64,000 nt of DNA from the NCBI RefSeq assembly GCF_001298445.1, contig NZ_CP012036.1, positions 6,759,525 to 6,823,524 of the forward strand, read 5' to 3'. Positions 1 through 8,388 of the stretch are shown one piece after another. Source of the stretch: Nostoc piscinale CENA21 (GTDB taxonomy: Bacteria; Cyanobacteriota; Cyanobacteriia; Cyanobacteriales; Nostocaceae). The notes under the pieces are model-generated. The model was not told where the DNA came from, searched no databases, and worked only from the letters and a program-made list of their open reading frames with translations. Made by a program: the position numbers and the translations under genes. The number at the start of each line of letters is the position of its first letter. Positions within the stretch are counted from its first letter, which is position 1.

Positions 1-1742
1 TAACAGAATTGCGGCTAATTCAGCGTAATTTGAGCGAAACTGGCTTAAGTTGTCGAGAATTGGATAATTTGATTTGTCAAGTAGAAATTTTTGACTTTAA
101 CTTGACACAGTTAGATATCCGCCAAGAATCAACCCGCCATTCTGATGCGTTAAATGAGATTTTAGAATATCTGCAAGTTCTACCCCAAGCTTATGATGAC
201 CTCACAGAAGAACAGCGTGTAGCTTGGTTAACTTCCGAATTGCAAACCCGCCGTCCGTTAATTCCGGCGGAATTGCCATTTTCCGAAAAAACCAACGATA
301 TCATTGAAACCTTCCGAATTTTGCGATCGCTGCAACAAGAGTTTGGTGTTAACATCTGCCAAACTTACATTATTAGTATGTGCCGTCAAGTCAGCGACGT
401 ACTGGAAGTTTTACTTTTAGCCAAAGAAGCAAGATTATTTGACCCAGCCATTGCCGTTGGCACAATTCAAGTTGTACCGTTATTTGAAACAGTAGAAGAC
501 TTACAGCGTTCGCGCAGCATTATGCGTCAGCTGTTTGAACTTCCCTTGTATCGGGCTTTGTTGGCTGGCGGCTACGAAAATATTCAGCAACGACTTTCTG
601 ATGCGGAAGCAAATCCCCATTCTACAATTGCACCCGACTTACAAGAAGTTATGTTGGGGTATTCCGACAGTAACAAAGACTCTGGCTTTTTAAGTAGTAA
701 CTGGGAAATTCACAAAGCTCAAAAGTCATTGCAGAAAATCGCTGAAGAATACGGTGTTAACTTGCGAATCTTCCACGGTCGTGGCGGTTCTGTAGGTAGA
801 GGTGGCGGCCCTGCTTACGAGGCGATTTTAGCCCAGCCAGGTCACAGTATTAACGGGCGAATTAAAATTACCGAACAAGGGGAAGTCTTAGCTTCTAAAT
901 ATTCCTTGGTGGACTTGGCGCTATACAACTTAGAAACCGTCACCACTGCGGTAATTCAAGCTAGTTTGCTGCGGACAGGGTTTGATGATATCGAACCTTG
1001 GAACGAAATTATGGAAGAACTAGCAGTGCGATCGCGGCAACATTATCGTGCTTTAATCTACGAACAACCAGATTTCATTGACTTTTTCAACCAAGTCACC
1101 CCCATTGAAGAAATAAGCCAACTGCAAATCAGTTCTCGTCCCGCACGTCGCCCTTCAGGAAAGAAAGATTTAAGTAGTTTACGGGCGATCCCTTGGGTAT
1201 TTAGCTGGACACAAACTAGAGTTTTGCTACCTTCTTGGTATGGTGTCGGAACAGCTTTGCAAGAGTTCTTGAATGAAGAACCAGAAGAACACCTGAAATT
1301 ACTGCGCTACTTTTATATGAAGTGGCCGTTCTTCAAAATGGTGATTTCCAAAGCGGAAATGACACTGGCGAAAGTCGATATCCAAATGGCGCGACACTAC
1401 GTCCAGGAATTATCCAACCCAGAAGACAAAGAACGCTTCGAGACAGTCTTTGAGCAAATCGCCAGTGAATACTATCTCACAAAAGATTTCGTCCTGAAAA
1501 TTACTGGTCACACTCGACTGTTAGATGGTGATCCTGTATTGCAGCGTTCAGTACAATTACGCAACGGGACAATTGTACCCCTCGGTTTCATCCAGGTTTC
1601 ACTCCTTAAGCGCCTGCGCCAAGCGAAAAATACCACAGCTACCTCTGGTGTGATTCACTCTCGTTACAGCAAAGGCGAGTTACTGCGGGGCGCACTGTTA
1701 ACCATTAATGGTATTGCTGCGGGAATGCGAAATACAGGCTGA
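1..1742 (+). CDS. ppc: Phosphoenolpyruvate carboxylase, C-terminal part (5' end outside window)
   Basis: PEP carboxylase adds bicarbonate to phosphoenolpyruvate to make oxaloacetate, the main anaplerotic step in cyanobacteria. The reading frame is open from the window edge (TELRLIQRN), so the true start lies upstream; about 580 of the roughly 1,000 residues usual for the family are present. Family signatures are clear: GYSDSNKDSGF near position 655, the glycine-rich FHGRGGSVGRGGGPAYEAI loop near 770-830, and the invariant C-terminal tail GMRNTG just before the TGA stop. The N-terminal catalytic histidine region is not visible. No odd features in the visible part. Confidence 0.97.
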   Translation, partial: TELRLIQRNLSETGLSCRELDNLICQVEIFDFNLTQLDIRQESTRHSDALNEILEYLQVLPQAYDDLTEEQRVAWLTSELQTRRPLIPAELPFSEKTNDIIETFRILRSLQQEFGVNICQTYIISMCRQVSDVLEVLLLAKEARLFDPAIAVGTIQVVPLFETVEDLQRSRSIMRQLFELPLYRALLAGGYENIQQRLSDAEANPHSTIAPDLQEVMLGYSDSNKDSGFLSSNWEIHKAQKSLQKIAEEYGVNLRIFHGRGGSVGRGGGPAYEAILAQPGHSINGRIKITEQGEVLASKYSLVDLALYNLETVTTAVIQASLLRTGFDDIEPWNEIMEELAVRSRQHYRALIYEQPDFIDFFNQVTPIEEISQLQISSRPARRPSGKKDLSSLRAIPWVFSWTQTRVLLPSWYGVGTALQEFLNEEPEEHLKLLRYFYMKWPFFKMVISKAEMTLAKVDIQMARHYVQELSNPEDKERFETVFEQIASEYYLTKDFVLKITGHTRLLDGDPVLQRSVQLRNGTIVPLGFIQVSLLKRLRQAKNTTATSGVIHSRYSKGELLRGALLTINGIAAGMRNTG

Positions 1743-1843
1743 TCTGCTTCGTTGAGTCCTTTGTCAATGGTCATTCGCCCTGGGTATGGTGCTAGTGACC
1801 AATGACAAGGGATTATGAGGCAAGGGGGACAAGGTAGAAGACT

Positions 1844-2215
1844 TCAACTGCGCGATCGCAAGTTATGCAAATTTCTCCAAGAATTGGTACTAGTATCAAA
1901 ACAATGCCAAGTACCGTCCTTGGTATCCTGATAACAAAACAAAGTGCGATCGCCACTGTATAAATTATCGGTTAAATAATAAACTAGCCCCCGGAACGGA
2001 TATGTTTTGCGACTTAAACGTTTAGCTACAGCTTGATTGGGGCATTCCACAATAAATACTGGTTTTTTATTCAAGTGAGCTAACGAGAATATACACATAC
2101 GCAAAATCGCTCTCAGCCAACTTTCAGAATTATCAAAATAGTCGTCAATAATCCTGTTAGTTAGTGCTTTTTCGAGGGTGCGATCGTTGTTTTGAGAGAT
2201 GTGAGCCTCAGACAT
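1844..2215 (-). CDS. Conserved hypothetical protein, 123 aa
   Basis: I do not recognise a domain. The protein is soluble, with no membrane segment. It has an N-terminal charged helix (LEKALTNRIIDDYFDNSESW) and a C-terminal part rich in aromatic residues (YYLTDNLYSG, WHCFDTSTNSW). It lies convergent to ppc, about 100 bases away. HIP1-type GCGATCGC sites occur inside it, as in neighbouring native genes, so it does not look newly acquired. Function unknown. Confidence 0.6.
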   Translation of the reverse strand: MSEAHISQNNDRTLEKALTNRIIDDYFDNSESWLRAILRMCIFSLAHLNKKPVFIVECPNQAVAKRLSRKTYPFRGLVYYLTDNLYSGDRTLFCYQDTKDGTWHCFDTSTNSWRNLHNLRSRS

Positions 2216-2463
2216 AGCCTCACCTAATTCCTATACCGATGGTTCGAGGTTAATCCAAAATTTCCCAAAATGCCAAGAGTCTATGTGCGTTCGCTTACTC
2301 ATGCTGGCTTTGAGTCAAGGAAGTGGGAAGTAGGAATTTTGTTTCTGAGCATAACTTATTATCATTCTGCGCTTCTTTGCGTTGACCTCAGCGTCACTTT
2401 GCGGTTCAATCAAGATCCCAAGACTGGTAAAATCTACCCAGAGGAAAGAAAGAGCAAATAGCC

Positions 2464-2768
2464 ATGACTGCTGAAACTAATCAAGTAAATTCCACAACCA
2501 AAGGTGCAGATGCGATTGATGAAGCGATCGCCAAAGGGATAGATTTTGATGGAACTGCCATTCCTAGTGCCAAGCTAGACCTTTATAACCAAGTTATGGC
2601 GTTAGAAGCAAATAGACAGCGCAGTGGTGTTTCTAATACCATGCGATCGCGGATTGTGAGATTGGTGCAAAACACATTCCTCAAGCAGAACTTGACCAAA
2701 AACTCATCGATGCGGGTTTTGCGCCCTTGAAGGAAAAAGAAATCGCCTTTTTCTACGGCGGTAAATGA
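2464..2768 (+). pseudogene. Small conserved cyanobacterial protein, broken by a one-base frameshift
   Basis: Frame 1 reads MTAETNQVNSTTKGADAIDE onward to about MRSRIVR and then runs into unrelated sequence, ending at 2730. From about 2660 the +1 frame continues sensibly: IGAKHIPQAELDQKLIDAGF, then APLKEKEIAFFYGGK and a TGA stop at 2766-2768. Adding one G (AGA-TTG back to AGG-ATT) near 2660 joins the two halves into a protein of about 101 residues. The joined sequence resembles a small conserved cyanobacterial protein family I remember but cannot name. A purine-rich RBS (GAGGAAAGAAAGAG) precedes the ATG. It could be a sequencing error or a real recent mutation. Confidence 0.7.
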
Positions 2769-3102
2769 TCAATAAACCCCTAAGACTAGAAAGGCAGGAG
2801 GCACTCCGGCAAAGCCGGAGAAGTCAAAAGTATTCTTCATTTTTGCCTTTTTACTTTTGCCTTTTGACTTACCGCTACGCGGTTGAGGCAGAAGGAAAGA
2901 GAATGGTAGCCTTATTTACCTTTATTAACTTGGTTTTGTTTTTCCCTGCCGATTTACTTAGTATTAGTCATAAAATAATCAAGAACTACAGCTATGGCTG
3001 TAGTCAAAAATATTAGGACATTGTGTAAGGGGAAAAACTAGCAATAGGAATTATTTTATCTCCTGCCTTCTGCCTCCTGCCTCCTGCTATACATTCCCCA
3101 TC
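2769..3102. repeat. Intergenic stretch with short repeats, including heptamer STRR at 3061-3088
   Basis: No convincing gene. It contains a small palindrome CTCCGGCAAAGCCGGAG at about 2805, ACCGCTACGCGGT near 2870, and a run of TCCTGCC/TTCTGCC heptamers at 3061-3088, the short tandemly repeated repetitive (STRR) type known from heterocystous cyanobacteria. An 83-codon open frame here is made of these repeats and is not counted as a gene. Confidence 0.6.
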
Positions 3103-4203
3103 ATGACAGATGTCTCTTTGCCTATTAACCTCTGGGAATATGAACAATTAGCCAAACAGCATCTCTCGCAGATGGCTTTTGATTATTACAGTAGTGGTGC
3201 TTGGGATGAAATTACATTACGAGATAACCGTGCTGCTTTTGAAAGAGTAAAATTGCGTCCTCGGATGTTGGTAGATGTGAGCGATCGCAATTTAAGCACC
3301 TCTATTTTAGGACAATCTCTACAACTACCCTTGTTAATCGCACCAATGGCGTTTCAGTGTCTAGCTCATCCCCAGGGAGAATTAGCCACAGCCTTAGCCG
3401 CAGCTACCGCAGGCGTAGGTATGGTGTTGAGTACAATGGCTACCAAAAACCTAGAAGAAGTTGCTGCGGTAGGTTACAAACATAATGCTTTGCAATGGTT
3501 CCAACTGTATATCCATAAAGACCGGGGCTTAACACGAAATTTAGTAGAAAGAGCTTACGCCGCCGGGTATCAAGCCCTTTGTGTAACTGTGGATGCGCCA
3601 ATTTTGGGACGACGAGAGCGAGATGTGCGGAACACCTTTAGCTTACCCCCTGGATTGCAATTAGCGAACATTACTAATATCTCAGGGTTGAATATTCCCC
3701 AAGAATCAGCAGAATCTGGGTTATTTACTTATTTTGCCCAGCAATTAAACCCGGCTGTAACTTGGCATGACTTGGAATGGTTACAGTCGTTATCGCCACT
3801 ACCTTTAGTACTCAAAGGTATTTTACGCGCTGATGATGCTGTGCGAGCAGTTGAGCATGGAGCCAAAGCAATTGTAGTTTCTAATCATGGTGGCAGACAA
3901 CTTGATGGTGCGATCGCCTCTTTAGATGCACTGGCGGAAATAGTTGCTGCTGTGGATAATCAAGCCGAAGTGCTAGTAGATGGTGGGATTCGTCGTGGTA
4001 CAGACATTCTCAAAGCCTTGGCTTTAGGTGCAAAAGCAGTTCTTATCGGTCGCCCCGTACTCTGGGGATTAGCCGTAGCAGGACAAGTTGGTGTATCCCA
4101 TATCATCTCCCTGCTACAAGATGAATTAAGTATAGCGATGGCTTTGAGTGGCTGCACATCCATACAAGATATTGACCCTAGTTTAGTGACTTTCAAACAC
4201 TAA
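3103..4203 (+). CDS. FMN-dependent alpha-hydroxyacid oxidase (lactate/glycolate oxidase family)
   Basis: This 366-residue protein belongs to the family that oxidises L-2-hydroxyacids with FMN. In N2-fixing cyanobacteria the close homologue is an L-lactate oxidase thought to scavenge O2; glycolate is the alternative substrate. Visible features: the N-terminal YEQLAKQHLSQMAFDYYSSG segment, the flavin-site strand LIAPMAFQ (78-85), FMN-contacting Lys238 in PLVLKGI, catalytic His262 and substrate Arg265 in SNHGGRQLDG, and the phosphate-binding DGGIRRG (293-299) and IGRP (315-318). The barrel is full length. A repeat-rich spacer lies upstream and tRNA-Leu follows 60 bases downstream. Substrate choice is not settled from sequence. 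Confidence 0.93.
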   Translation: MTDVSLPINLWEYEQLAKQHLSQMAFDYYSSGAWDEITLRDNRAAFERVKLRPRMLVDVSDRNLSTSILGQSLQLPLLIAPMAFQCLAHPQGELATALAAATAGVGMVLSTMATKNLEEVAAVGYKHNALQWFQLYIHKDRGLTRNLVERAYAAGYQALCVTVDAPILGRRERDVRNTFSLPPGLQLANITNISGLNIPQESAESGLFTYFAQQLNPAVTWHDLEWLQSLSPLPLVLKGILRADDAVRAVEHGAKAIVVSNHGGRQLDGAIASLDALAEIVAAVDNQAEVLVDGGIRRGTDILKALALGAKAVLIGRPVLWGLAVAGQVGVSHIISLLQDELSIAMALSGCTSIQDIDPSLVTFKH

Positions 4204-4263
4204 CCCGCAAAATTAGTTGCACCAGCGTTAATAGATATGTTATATTAGGAAAGTTGCACCCAA

Positions 4264-4347
4264 GGGCGGGTGGCGAAACTGGTAGACGCACCACACTCAA
4301 AATGTGGCGACCTTGCGGTCATAGGAGTTCGATTCTCCTCCTGCCCA
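4264..4347 (+). tRNA. trnL-CAA: tRNA-Leu (anticodon CAA)
   Basis: A complete cloverleaf can be drawn. The acceptor stem GGGCGGG pairs with CCTGCCC (one G-T pair) and is followed by discriminator A. The anticodon stem CCACA/TGTGG encloses loop CTCAAAA, giving anticodon CAA. There is a long variable arm, as in all tRNA-Leu, and the T arm is AGGAG-TTCGATT-CTCCT. CCA is not encoded. An open reading frame crossing this gene is a shadow. Confidence 0.95.
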
Positions 4348-4652
4348 TCGTTAAAGTATGTATCGCCCCTAATTTTGTATGTGCGTTGACATATTATTTG
4401 TCATCGGTAACAAAATTAAGTGACTTCCAGAGAATAAATTATCCAATTTCCGAGAGAAGATATCGTTATTTTTCCCCTGCTCCCTGCTTACACAATTAAA
4501 TTCGGAAATCAAATCAAATTTCTATATAAACAATAGTATCGATTTTGGCGATCGCTATTTTTCTTCAGTAAGATAGTGCCAAATTTTGACAAACTTTCTG
4601 CCGCAAAAACACGGTGGATTTTGCGTTGGCGAAAAATCTCTGGAGAGGAAAA
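4348..4652. other. Intergenic region downstream of tRNA-Leu
   Basis: AT-rich spacer of about 300 bases before the DUF4157 gene. I see no gene, RNA or strong hairpin. The promoter of the downstream two-gene unit should lie here, but I cannot assign -10/-35 boxes with confidence. Confidence 0.4.
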
Positions 4653-5636
4653 ATGTATAAGCGACAAACCAGTAAAGGTCAATCATCTACAAATCATGAT
4701 GCACCAACAAATCAATTTGCACCCCGTCGCTTTGTCATCCAACCCCAAACCGAAGAAGCAGAACAAACACCAGCAGATTTACAAGCGAAATCACCAACAA
4801 CACCTATCAACAACCTTGCCAATATTCCAATTTTTCCCCCTGGCTATCAACCACCGCCACCACCAAGAATCCAGATGAAACTTAGCATTGGTGAACCTGG
4901 GGATAAATATGAACAAGAAGCTGACAAACTAGCAAAAGATGTAGTACAAAGAATCAATTCTTCAGAAACTCCACCAGTACAGCCACAGCCACAACCAGAA
5001 GAAGAAATCAGAAAAAAATCTTTCATACAACGGCTATCAAATATAGATGAAAAGAGTGCAACATCAGATTTAGAAGCCTCTATCCAACGAATGCAAGGTA
5101 GTGGACAGCCGCTTGCAGAGACTATCAAAGCACCAATGGAACAAGCATTTGGGGCTAATTTCAGTGGCGTGAAAATTCATACAGATGCTCAGTCTGACCA
5201 GATGAATAAATCAATTCAGGCGAAAGCATTTACCACAGGTCAAGATATTTTCTTTCGTCAGGGAACTTATGATCCTGGAAGTAGAGGTGGGCAGGAATTA
5301 ATCGCCCATGAATTAACCCATGTAGTGCAACAAACTGGCTCAGGAAAAGTCCAAAAATCAGAAGATAGAGAAATAGTATCTCTTGGCAGAGCCGAAAAGC
5401 ACATTCAAAAAATTACAGATGAGGAAGAAACTGAGTTTAAAAATAAAAATATAAAGAGGTGGAATTTTATCAAAACTGCTCTTGCTAGGACGGCAAAAGT
5501 TAAAGGATACGGCAGTAATGAAGCAAATACAAATGAAGCTTATGACGCATATAAACAAGTTACTTCTAAAGCAGATTTTGCGAAAGACTATACAATAGCC
5601 CTCAATGCGGAAAATTTTTTTGGGTCAACAAAATAA
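4653..5636 (+). CDS. DUF4157 (eCIS core domain) putative metalloprotease-like protein
   Basis: 327 residues from the ATG at 4653, chosen because GGAGAGG (4642-4648) is a good RBS; an in-frame start at 4614 has none. A disordered Pro/Gln-rich N-terminus (about 1-75) is followed by KLSIGEPGDKYEQEAD (76-91), a phrase typical of proteins linked to extracellular contractile injection systems. The DUF4157 domain (about 150-228) contains the zinc-protease-like motif HELTH (219-223) in AHELTHVVQQ. The last 90 residues are Lys-rich and unrecognised. The next gene starts 7 bases after the stop, so the two are probably one operon. DUF4157 proteins are often processing or loading modules fused or adjacent to toxin cargo; that role here is inferred. 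No sheath, tube or baseplate genes occur in the window. Confidence 0.85.
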   Translation: MYKRQTSKGQSSTNHDAPTNQFAPRRFVIQPQTEEAEQTPADLQAKSPTTPINNLANIPIFPPGYQPPPPPRIQMKLSIGEPGDKYEQEADKLAKDVVQRINSSETPPVQPQPQPEEEIRKKSFIQRLSNIDEKSATSDLEASIQRMQGSGQPLAETIKAPMEQAFGANFSGVKIHTDAQSDQMNKSIQAKAFTTGQDIFFRQGTYDPGSRGGQELIAHELTHVVQQTGSGKVQKSEDREIVSLGRAEKHIQKITDEEETEFKNKNIKRWNFIKTALARTAKVKGYGSNEANTNEAYDAYKQVTSKADFAKDYTIALNAENFFGSTK

Positions 5637-5643
5637 AGAAGTA

Positions 5644-6402
5644 ATGGCTAATGATATAATTGTGCCTCAAAGCTATTATCATGTCACAAAAAGCTTCAAT
5701 CAAATCAATGGGTTAGTAACAACAGGAGCCGCAACTTGTACCGCCTTGGCGATGTCTGCTAGTAACGAGAATGGCGAAATTATTTACGCTCTCACACACA
5801 TAGATGGGGAAAATGACATTAAGAAGGTGATCGATGGCATGATTGAGGACATGAATACCCAGATTAACGGTATTGTTGGCACAATTAATGCTTATATAGC
5901 TTCTGCTGGTATTAAAAATAATGGGAACTTAGCACATACTCCCGAAAAGGTTGTTGACTATCTTAATCAGAAAAATGTAGCTCTCAAGTTTGCCAGCAAT
6001 CTACAGCAGATCAGAATCGGAGGTAGTTCCAAAAAAGATGATATTGTCAGAGTTAGCGAAGGTGTTGACGAAATTCATCGTGCAGAAGGAAACAAAAATT
6101 TAGATGGACTTATCCAACAAGCTAATGCTTTGCCAAAGATGAAAGGTGGCCATAATAAATGGACTGAGCTAAAACAAGAAGGTGGGTACTCATCTGGTGT
6201 ACACGATCCGATGGAAGAAGTAATCAAGCAAGTCCTTGACAAAGCATTGTATTGGGAAAAAGAGACAGAAGTTAATGACAATGCACAGCAACAAAAATTG
6301 ACAAATCTTAAGTCAGCAATCAAGAAGGAAGAAAATTGGTATAAAAAATATCTTTATGGTAGGAAACTTCTCGCATGGGCTGATACTGCTCAAAATCAAT
6401 AG
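5644..6402 (+). CDS. Unrecognised protein, possible CheD/CNF-like Cys-His deamidase; candidate eCIS cargo
   Basis: 252 residues from the ATG at 5644, with AAAGAAG as RBS and 7 bases after the DUF4157 stop. I recognise no named family with certainty. The N-terminal part reads TTGAATCTALAMSAS, a turn and strand, then IIYALTHIDG, giving Cys32 and His52. A Cys in a G-x-C-T/V-x-L setting followed about 15-20 residues later by a His on the next strand is the active-site layout of CheD and CNF-type glutamine deamidases. Downstream, a helix, a strand pair (INGIVGTINAYIASAG), a helix (PEKVVDYLNQKNVAL) and IRIGG follow the CheD order. The C-terminal 100 residues are helical and charged. No signal peptide. 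The deamidase idea is inference; the operon with DUF4157 is observed. Confidence 0.6.
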   Translation: MANDIIVPQSYYHVTKSFNQINGLVTTGAATCTALAMSASNENGEIIYALTHIDGENDIKKVIDGMIEDMNTQINGIVGTINAYIASAGIKNNGNLAHTPEKVVDYLNQKNVALKFASNLQQIRIGGSSKKDDIVRVSEGVDEIHRAEGNKNLDGLIQQANALPKMKGGHNKWTELKQEGGYSSGVHDPMEEVIKQVLDKALYWEKETEVNDNAQQQKLTNLKSAIKKEENWYKKYLYGRKLLAWADTAQNQ

Positions 6403-6589
6403 AAGGGTATTGAATTAGAAGCGTTCGCTCCTAATTAGGGTGTAAGAGTTTGTGATACCTGCACCCCTACACCCATACCTTTGACCAAATCCTTAATTTT
6501 CGTTATAGTTTTTTCGTTCAAGTCAACAACTAGAATTATTGCAGGGTAGAGATCGCACCCATACTCAATAAAATTAACTGAAGATTTAC

Positions 6590-6648
6590 CCGTAGAGCAA
6601 ATTTTAGCTCACAAATAATTCACCAAAAAAGATGCTCTACGGTTTTTT
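6590..6648 (+). terminator. Hairpin terminator between eCIS-like pair and dacB-like gene
   Basis: CCGTAGAGCA (6590-6599) pairs with TGCTCTACGG (6633-6642), followed by six T. The loop is long (33 bases). It ends 2 bases before the stop of the convergent carboxypeptidase gene and probably stops transcription from the upstream + strand pair. Confidence 0.55.
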
Positions 6649-6649
6649 A

Positions 6650-7969
6650 CTAACCTCTATACAAAATTTCGTTGCGGCTAGTAGCGCCTAGTTCTGGTAA
6701 AGAGTTAGCGGGTGAGTGGGGAGTAATTGCTGTAGGGACTGCGGGGGCTACTGCTAATTGTTTAACGAGACTTTGCAAGAACTTATCTTGTTCTATGCGG
6801 TAATTTGAGACGAAGGGGCCACGGTTGAGGATAGCAAACCAAACTAAACCGCGATCGCGTGTAGGCATAACACCAGCTAAAGAACTTACATCACGGAGAG
6901 TACCAGTTTTCATCACAGTCCCGACTGGCATGTGTCTGCTGTGTACTGTGCCACGATGATCAAATCCAGACATGGGAAACAAATCTGCTAAATTCAGATT
7001 ATGTGCTGCTGCTTGCTGTTGAATTGCCATTAACATCGCACAAACAGCCCTGGGAGAAATGCGATTTTCTGGGCCGAGTCCAGAACCATTGATTAATTGA
7101 ATTTCTGACTCAGGTACTCGCGCTAGATAAGCTGCTGTTGATTGCACTACACTTGCACCGCCTACTGATTCTGCCAGCATCTCTGCCATTTCGTTATTGC
7201 TGTAAACGTTCATTTCCTTCAGCAATTGGCGCAAGGGCAAAGATTTGTGACGCACTAGCAAGGCTTGTTGTGGTGGTTGAGGGGTAGCTTTGATAGTACC
7301 TGTAATCACAACTTCCGGTTTGGGTGTGCCTTTGGGCATGATGGAGTAGATGTAATTAGCTGGACGAGTCCAAGTTTTATGGTTTAGGGCTTGCTTCACC
7401 ATCTGACCAGCCAGTAGGGGGTGACGCTGGAAATTCATGGCGAAATTGCCTGTAATTAGCAAGTTCCCTTTGACTTGCTTAATGCCCATTTTATTGAGTG
7501 TATTGCCCAGGGCGATCGCTTCTTCCCACACAAACATCGGGTCGCCACCACCAGCAATGACCAAATCACCTTGTACTACACCATTGACTACAGGCCCAGT
7601 AGTCCCAATTAACGTTTCAAATTGATGGTCTGGCCCCCAAGTTTTCAAAGAAACTAAGGAAGTGGCAATTTTAGTTAACGAAGCAGCCGGTAAAGGTGTT
7701 GTACCTTGATGATTAGCCATGAGTATTGGCCCAGACTGTAACCAAACTCCTTGGCTTTCGGCTAAATTTTGGGCAACTAATTTAGATTTAACTAGTCCTT
7801 GTAAGTATTGCTGGACGGTATTTACGCCGGTGGGGTTGGGATCAGAAGCCAGAAGCAAGCCAGGGTTTGCTTGCCCAGCTAATGCTTCTAAAGCATCAGA
7901 AGGCTTAATTTCCACCCCAGCCATTTCCAGCCACAGAGAAACCAAACCCGAACTTAATAATTCCAGCAT
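6650..7969 (-). CDS. dacB: D-alanyl-D-alanine carboxypeptidase, peptidase S13 (PBP4/DacB type)
   Basis: 439 residues. S13 penicillin-binding proteins remove or cross-cut terminal D-Ala of peptidoglycan peptides in the periplasm. The three active-site motifs are present in order: SLTK (97-100, nucleophile Ser97), SNN (257-259) and KTG (354-356), with the usual large insertion between the first two. Family phrases such as GDLVIAGGGDP and INGSGLGPENRISP are also visible. A classical signal peptide is not obvious at the chosen start (MLELLSSGLVSLWLEMAG), so the start or the export route is uncertain. The C-terminus has a Pro-rich tail. The gene stands alone, with a 400-base promoter region upstream. 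Confidence 0.92.
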   Translation of the reverse strand: MLELLSSGLVSLWLEMAGVEIKPSDALEALAGQANPGLLLASDPNPTGVNTVQQYLQGLVKSKLVAQNLAESQGVWLQSGPILMANHQGTTPLPAASLTKIATSLVSLKTWGPDHQFETLIGTTGPVVNGVVQGDLVIAGGGDPMFVWEEAIALGNTLNKMGIKQVKGNLLITGNFAMNFQRHPLLAGQMVKQALNHKTWTRPANYIYSIMPKGTPKPEVVITGTIKATPQPPQQALLVRHKSLPLRQLLKEMNVYSNNEMAEMLAESVGGASVVQSTAAYLARVPESEIQLINGSGLGPENRISPRAVCAMLMAIQQQAAAHNLNLADLFPMSGFDHRGTVHSRHMPVGTVMKTGTLRDVSSLAGVMPTRDRGLVWFAILNRGPFVSNYRIEQDKFLQSLVKQLAVAPAVPTAITPHSPANSLPELGATSRNEILYRG

Positions 7970-8388
7970 TTCTTACTCCCCAAATTCTACGATGTGATTT
8001 GTGATTTACTTTGCTAATATACAAACTTTTTTATGCTCATCAGCATTGGGTAATCATAACTGGTCTATTCCTAATCGGGTAGTCGGTAGAAGAAATTTTT
8101 ATTTGTTACTTATTTGACTTGACAATTGTTAGACTGTTTTGATTTCTAAGGTATAGCGTTTCTATTTGATATATGAGTAAAAGAGACAAGGTAGACAAGG
8201 ACGATAAGGGAGAGATGTTTATTAATCATTGAGGATTGCTATGGATAGCAAATACTAATATTTATAGCAATACTTAAAGAATTTAATCGTAAAACTTTAC
8301 TAATAAAATTGGCCTAATTAGTTTATCTTATGCAAGTTTTTAGTCTTGTGAATTGGGGAATTATAAAGATACAATCATTGGAATTTTT
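7970..8388. other. Divergent promoter region between dacB-like and SUKH-HEAT genes
   Basis: About 420 AT-rich bases separating two divergent genes. It contains a TTGACTTGACAATT stretch near 8110 that could hold a -35 box. No coding sequence or strong hairpin was seen. Confidence 0.35.

Noticed and set aside
2270..2461. 63-codon open frame upstream of the small frameshifted gene
   Set aside because: Its middle is made of a common interspersed repeat (TTTGCGTTGACCTCAGCGTC type) and no family features appear.
4254..4499. 81-codon open frame crossing the tRNA-Leu gene
   Set aside because: It runs straight through the cloverleaf and the repeat-poor spacer; no RBS and no protein-like sequence.
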